Positions 61,478 through 64,000 of a stretch of DNA of 64,000 bases are shown here, piece after piece. The stretch's first letter is position 1; each line of letters starts with the position of its first letter. Source of the stretch: Acidovorax sp. 1608163 (lineage in GTDB: Bacteria > Pseudomonadota > Gammaproteobacteria > Burkholderiales > Burkholderiaceae_C); assembly GCF_003669015.1 (NCBI RefSeq), contig NZ_CP033069.1:933001-997000 (forward strand), read 5' to 3'. The notes under the pieces were generated by a model, which made no database searches, was not told where the DNA came from, and saw nothing but the letters and a program-made list of their open reading frames with translations. The translations under genes were made by a program, and so were the position numbers.

Positions 61478-62382
61478 CGCAGCCTACCGTTGACATCCTG
61501 CTGCCCGGCCACCTGGATGCCGTGGGCGAAAGCCCGGTCTGGAGCGTGGCCGAGCAAGCCCTGTACTGGGTGGACATTGAAGCCCCGGCCTTGCGCCGCT
61601 GGTCCATGGCCGATGGCCAGCTCACGAGCTGGGCTGCGCCAGAGCGCATTGCCTGCGTGGCCCTGCACGCCAAGGGTGGCTTGATTGCCGGCATGGAAAC
61701 GGGCGTGTTCCATGTGCGCCCCGGCGCTGCCGGCTTGCTCGATTGCACGCTGCTGGCCATGGTGCACCACCCTGAGCCTGGCATGCGCTTTAACGACGGG
61801 CGCTGCGACCGCCAGGGCCGCTTCTGGGCGGGCACCATGGTGCGCGACATGTCGCTGGCCCGGCCTGCGGGCGGCCTGTACCGCACCGATGCCGCCGGGC
61901 TCTCAGCCCCGCTGGTGCAGGGGCTGGTCACGCAAAACGGCCTGGGCTTCAGCCCCGATGGCCGCACCATGTACCTGAGCGACAGCCACCCCACGGTGCA
62001 AAAAATCTGGACGCTGCCGTTGCACGACGACGGATCGGTGGGCGAGCGCCGCCTGTTTGCGGATATGACAGACCTGCCCGGCCGCCCCGATGGCGCGGCC
62101 GTGGACGCCGAGGGCGGCTACTGGATCTGCGCCAACGACGCAGGCCTGGTGCACCGCTTCACGCCCGATGGCCGTCTGGACCGCTCCATCCGCGTGCCAG
62201 CCAGCAAGCCCTCCATGTGCAGCTTTGGTGGCCCCAACCTGGACCAGCTCTTCATCACCTCCATCCGCCCCGGCCAGCCCGTGGGCGACGACGTGGCCCA
62301 TGGCGGTGCGGTGTTCGTCACCCGCCCTGGTGTCTGCGGACTGCCCGAAACCCCTTTTTCATCGACCACATCGGGGCAATGA
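61474..62382 (+). CDS. SMP-30/gluconolactonase family protein (aldarolactonase)
   Basis: Beta-propeller lactonase of 302 residues: [20 protein letters not shown] with the metal Glu, [18 protein letters not shown] (Asn/Asp site), [37 protein letters not shown]. Overlapping udh, so it probably opens the lactone made by that enzyme to glucarate or galactarate. C-terminus reads [14 protein letters not shown], a little unusual but not clearly broken. Confidence 0.9.
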   Translation: MTQPTVDILLPGHLDAVGESPVWSVAEQALYWVDIEAPALRRWSMADGQLTSWAAPERIACVALHAKGGLIAGMETGVFHVRPGAAGLLDCTLLAMVHHPEPGMRFNDGRCDRQGRFWAGTMVRDMSLARPAGGLYRTDAAGLSAPLVQGLVTQNGLGFSPDGRTMYLSDSHPTVQKIWTLPLHDDGSVGERRLFADMTDLPGRPDGAAVDAEGGYWICANDAGLVHRFTPDGRLDRSIRVPASKPSMCSFGGPNLDQLFITSIRPGQPVGDDVAHGGAVFVTRPGVCGLPETPFSSTTSGQ

Positions 62383-62405
62383 CCCCGTTACCCAAGGAGA
62401 CAAGC

Positions 62406-63383
62406 ATGAAATTTCCACACCTGTTGGGCCGCGTCACCGTAGCCATCGGCATTGCGCTGGGCAGCCTGGCTGCGCAAGCCACCGAGTTCCGTTCCTCCGA
62501 CATCCACCCCGATGACTACCCCACCGTGCTGGCCGTGCGCCACATGGGTGAAGAGCTGGCCAAGGCCACAGGCGGCAAGCATTCCATCAAGGTGTTCTCC
62601 AAGGGCGCTCTGGGCATCGAAAAAGACACCATCGAACAAACCAAGCTGGGCGCCATCGCCATGACGCGGGTGAACGTGGCACCGATGAACAACATCTGCC
62701 CCGCTACCATGGTGCCCACCATGCCCTTCCTGTTCCGCGACAAGGAACACATGCGCAAGGTGCTGGACGGTGCCATTGGCGATGAGATTCTGAAAGACTG
62801 CGAATCCCAAGGCTTTGTGGGCCTGGCGTTTTACGACAGCGGCGCGCGCTCCATCTACACGGCCAAGAAGCCTGTGAAGACCCTGGCCGACGTCAAGGGC
62901 ATGAAAGTGCGCGTGCAGCAAAGCGACCTGTGGGTCTCGCTGCTCGAAGCCATGGGCGCCAACGCCACCCCCATGCCGTTTGGCGAGGTGTACACCGCGC
63001 TCAAGACCGGCCTGGTGGACGCTGCGGAAAACAACTACCCCAGCTACGAAAGCTCGCGCCACTTCGAAGTGGCCAAGTACTTCAACAAGACCGAGCACTC
63101 GATGGCGCCCGAGATCCTGCTGTTCTCCAAGCGCGTGTGGGACAAGCTCAGCGCCGATGAGCAAAAGGCCATCCGCGCTGCCGCCAAGGAATCCGTGATC
63201 TACATGCGCAAGCTGTGGGACGAGCGTGAAGAGAAGTCGCTGGCCATCGTCAAGGCCGGTGGCGCTGAAATCATCGAAGTGGACAAGACCCCCTTCAAGA
63301 CGGCCATGAAGCCCGTGTACGACAAGTTCCTGAAGGACCCCAAGCTGCAAGACATGGTCAAGCGCATTGAGGCTGTGAAGTAA
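62406..63383 (+). CDS. TRAP transporter substrate-binding protein (DctP family)
   Basis: Periplasmic binding protein of 325 residues with signal peptide ([16 protein letters not shown]). Family features: [60 protein letters not shown] with [48 protein letters not shown]. Follows the lactonase, so it likely delivers uronates or aldarates. Confidence 0.93.
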   Translation: MKFPHLLGRVTVAIGIALGSLAAQATEFRSSDIHPDDYPTVLAVRHMGEELAKATGGKHSIKVFSKGALGIEKDTIEQTKLGAIAMTRVNVAPMNNICPATMVPTMPFLFRDKEHMRKVLDGAIGDEILKDCESQGFVGLAFYDSGARSIYTAKKPVKTLADVKGMKVRVQQSDLWVSLLEAMGANATPMPFGEVYTALKTGLVDAAENNYPSYESSRHFEVAKYFNKTEHSMAPEILLFSKRVWDKLSADEQKAIRAAAKESVIYMRKLWDEREEKSLAIVKAGGAEIIEVDKTPFKTAMKPVYDKFLKDPKLQDMVKRIEAVK

Positions 63384-63448
63384 ACGCCCGCAAGGGTCTG
63401 CAAGTGGGCTGCGGGGGTGTCTCCGCAGCCATTTTTGAAATCACTCGT

Positions 63449-63946
63449 ATGTTCAATCTCTACACGCGACTGTGCGCCTTCATTGCCCGCACCTGCCTGA
63501 AGGTCGGCGTCGCTGGCATGGTGTTGCTGGTGTTTGCGGTGCTCTACCAGGTCATTGGCCGCTACATCTTCAACGACACCCCCACCTGGGCAGAAAGCGG
63601 CGCAGTGCTGCTGGTGCTGTACGTCACCATGCTGGGCATGGCCGTGGGTGTGCGCGATGCAGGCCACATCGGCCTGGAGTCCTTTTTGGTGCTGGCGCCC
63701 GAATGGCTGCGCCTGAAGATGGAAATCCTGATCCACGTGCTGGTGCTCGTCTTTGGCGTGGTGATGGCCTGGAATTGCGGCGTGCTGGCCGAATCCGTCA
63801 TGGACTACAAGATCCCCACCCTGGGCATCTCTGAGGCGTTCAAGTACGTACCGCCCGCGTTTGCCGGTGTGCTGGTGGCGCTGTTCTCGCTGGAGCACAT
63901 CATTGCCCTGGTGCGCGGCACCGAGGTCGAGCCTGCCTGGCACTGA
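63449..63946 (+). CDS. TRAP transporter small permease (DctQ family)
   Basis: Membrane protein of 165 residues with four helices: CLKVGVAGMVLLVFAVLYQV, AVLLVLYVTMLGMAVGVRDA, ILIHVLVLVFGVVMAWNCGV and VPPAFAGVLVALFSLEHII. Starts 65 bases after the DctP gene; the large permease gene is expected beyond the right edge. ATG 63449 is chosen over an upstream start. Confidence 0.9.
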   Translation: MFNLYTRLCAFIARTCLKVGVAGMVLLVFAVLYQVIGRYIFNDTPTWAESGAVLLVLYVTMLGMAVGVRDAGHIGLESFLVLAPEWLRLKMEILIHVLVLVFGVVMAWNCGVLAESVMDYKIPTLGISEAFKYVPPAFAGVLVALFSLEHIIALVRGTEVEPAWH

Positions 63947-63958
63947 GATGAAACAACA

Positions 63959-64000
63959 CCCCCCTGAGCGCCTGCGGCGCATCCCCCCGCTCTCGCATGG
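63959..64000. repeat. Partial GC-rich repeat at right edge
   Basis: ccccctgagcgcctgcggcgc, related to the inverted repeat at 39952-39988; cut by the window end. Confidence 0.45.

Noticed and set aside
62340..62382. Possible fifth frameshift at the lactonase C-terminus
   Set aside because: The ending [14 protein letters not shown] is unusual, but length and motifs are complete and no alternative frame continues with conserved sequence.

Overview
The window is a 64 kb GC-rich chromosomal segment from a betaproteobacterium, most probably Comamonadaceae and Acidovorax-like. The reasons are the gene order around rnb-tonB-aroE-mtgA, the paired cyanophycin synthetases with their ABC transporter and DUF1854 partner, the oxidative uronate pathway with a TRAP transporter, and a dispersed palindrome (tagcgctt..aagcgcta) seen in many gaps. 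I see no rRNA, tRNA or CRISPR array. Product names come from motifs and remembered family features; no database search was run.

Left part (1-14 kb). The window opens inside a sulfur locus: a serine acetyltransferase (5' cut), an overlapping XRE regulator, a family 2A encapsulin shell protein, and a cysteine desulfurase with a ~270-residue disordered Ala/Pro-rich N-terminal arm. This reads as a protein nanocompartment with its cargo enzyme. Next comes a leftward arsenic operon (arsR, arsI, arsC, acr3; arsC broken by a C8 tract), a DUF3334 gene, a globin-coupled PAS-GGDEF-EAL protein, a SPOR protein, a TerB/DUF697 protein and a DsbA-like oxidoreductase.

Middle (14-32 kb). A cyanophycin locus carries an intact cphA and a paralogue with a degenerate Mur-ligase P-loop, both leftward, with a CreA-like gene coupled behind. 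Divergent from them are an ABC exporter with a zinc-ribbon and a frameshifted DUF1854 gene. Then follow an EF-hand protein, a 5'-nucleotidase, an orphan GspF, an SDR, an LLM flavin oxidoreductase, a CZB-domain protein, ruvC, and a CdsA-like/acyltransferase pair.

Centre (32-35 kb) is an island of lower GC and different codon use. An IS3-family element has split an M48 metallopeptidase gene; removing the element rejoins the two halves in frame.

Right part (35-64 kb). It contains a divergent AraC/P450 pair, mtgA-aroE-tonB-rnb, a frameshifted PglL-type ligase, a YqiA-like esterase, a Ser/Thr kinase-HDOD-GAF fusion, rodA, a frameshifted tldD, and a DAHP synthase preceded by a short leader peptide rich in Phe/Tyr/Trp codons and a terminator (an attenuator). 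Then come mpl and a uronate/aldarate regulon: KGSA dehydrogenase, hydroxyacid dehydrogenase, kdgD, a GntR regulator, uronate dehydrogenase, lactonase and a TRAP transporter whose large subunit lies beyond the window. Long inverted repeats flank the regulator.

Two cross-cutting patterns stand out. Four genes (arsC, DUF1854, pglL, tldD) are broken by what looks like loss of one C in a C-run, which points to either assembly error or slippage. The palindromic repeat sits between many genes, often convergent ones, and also inside aroE and gspF reading frames.
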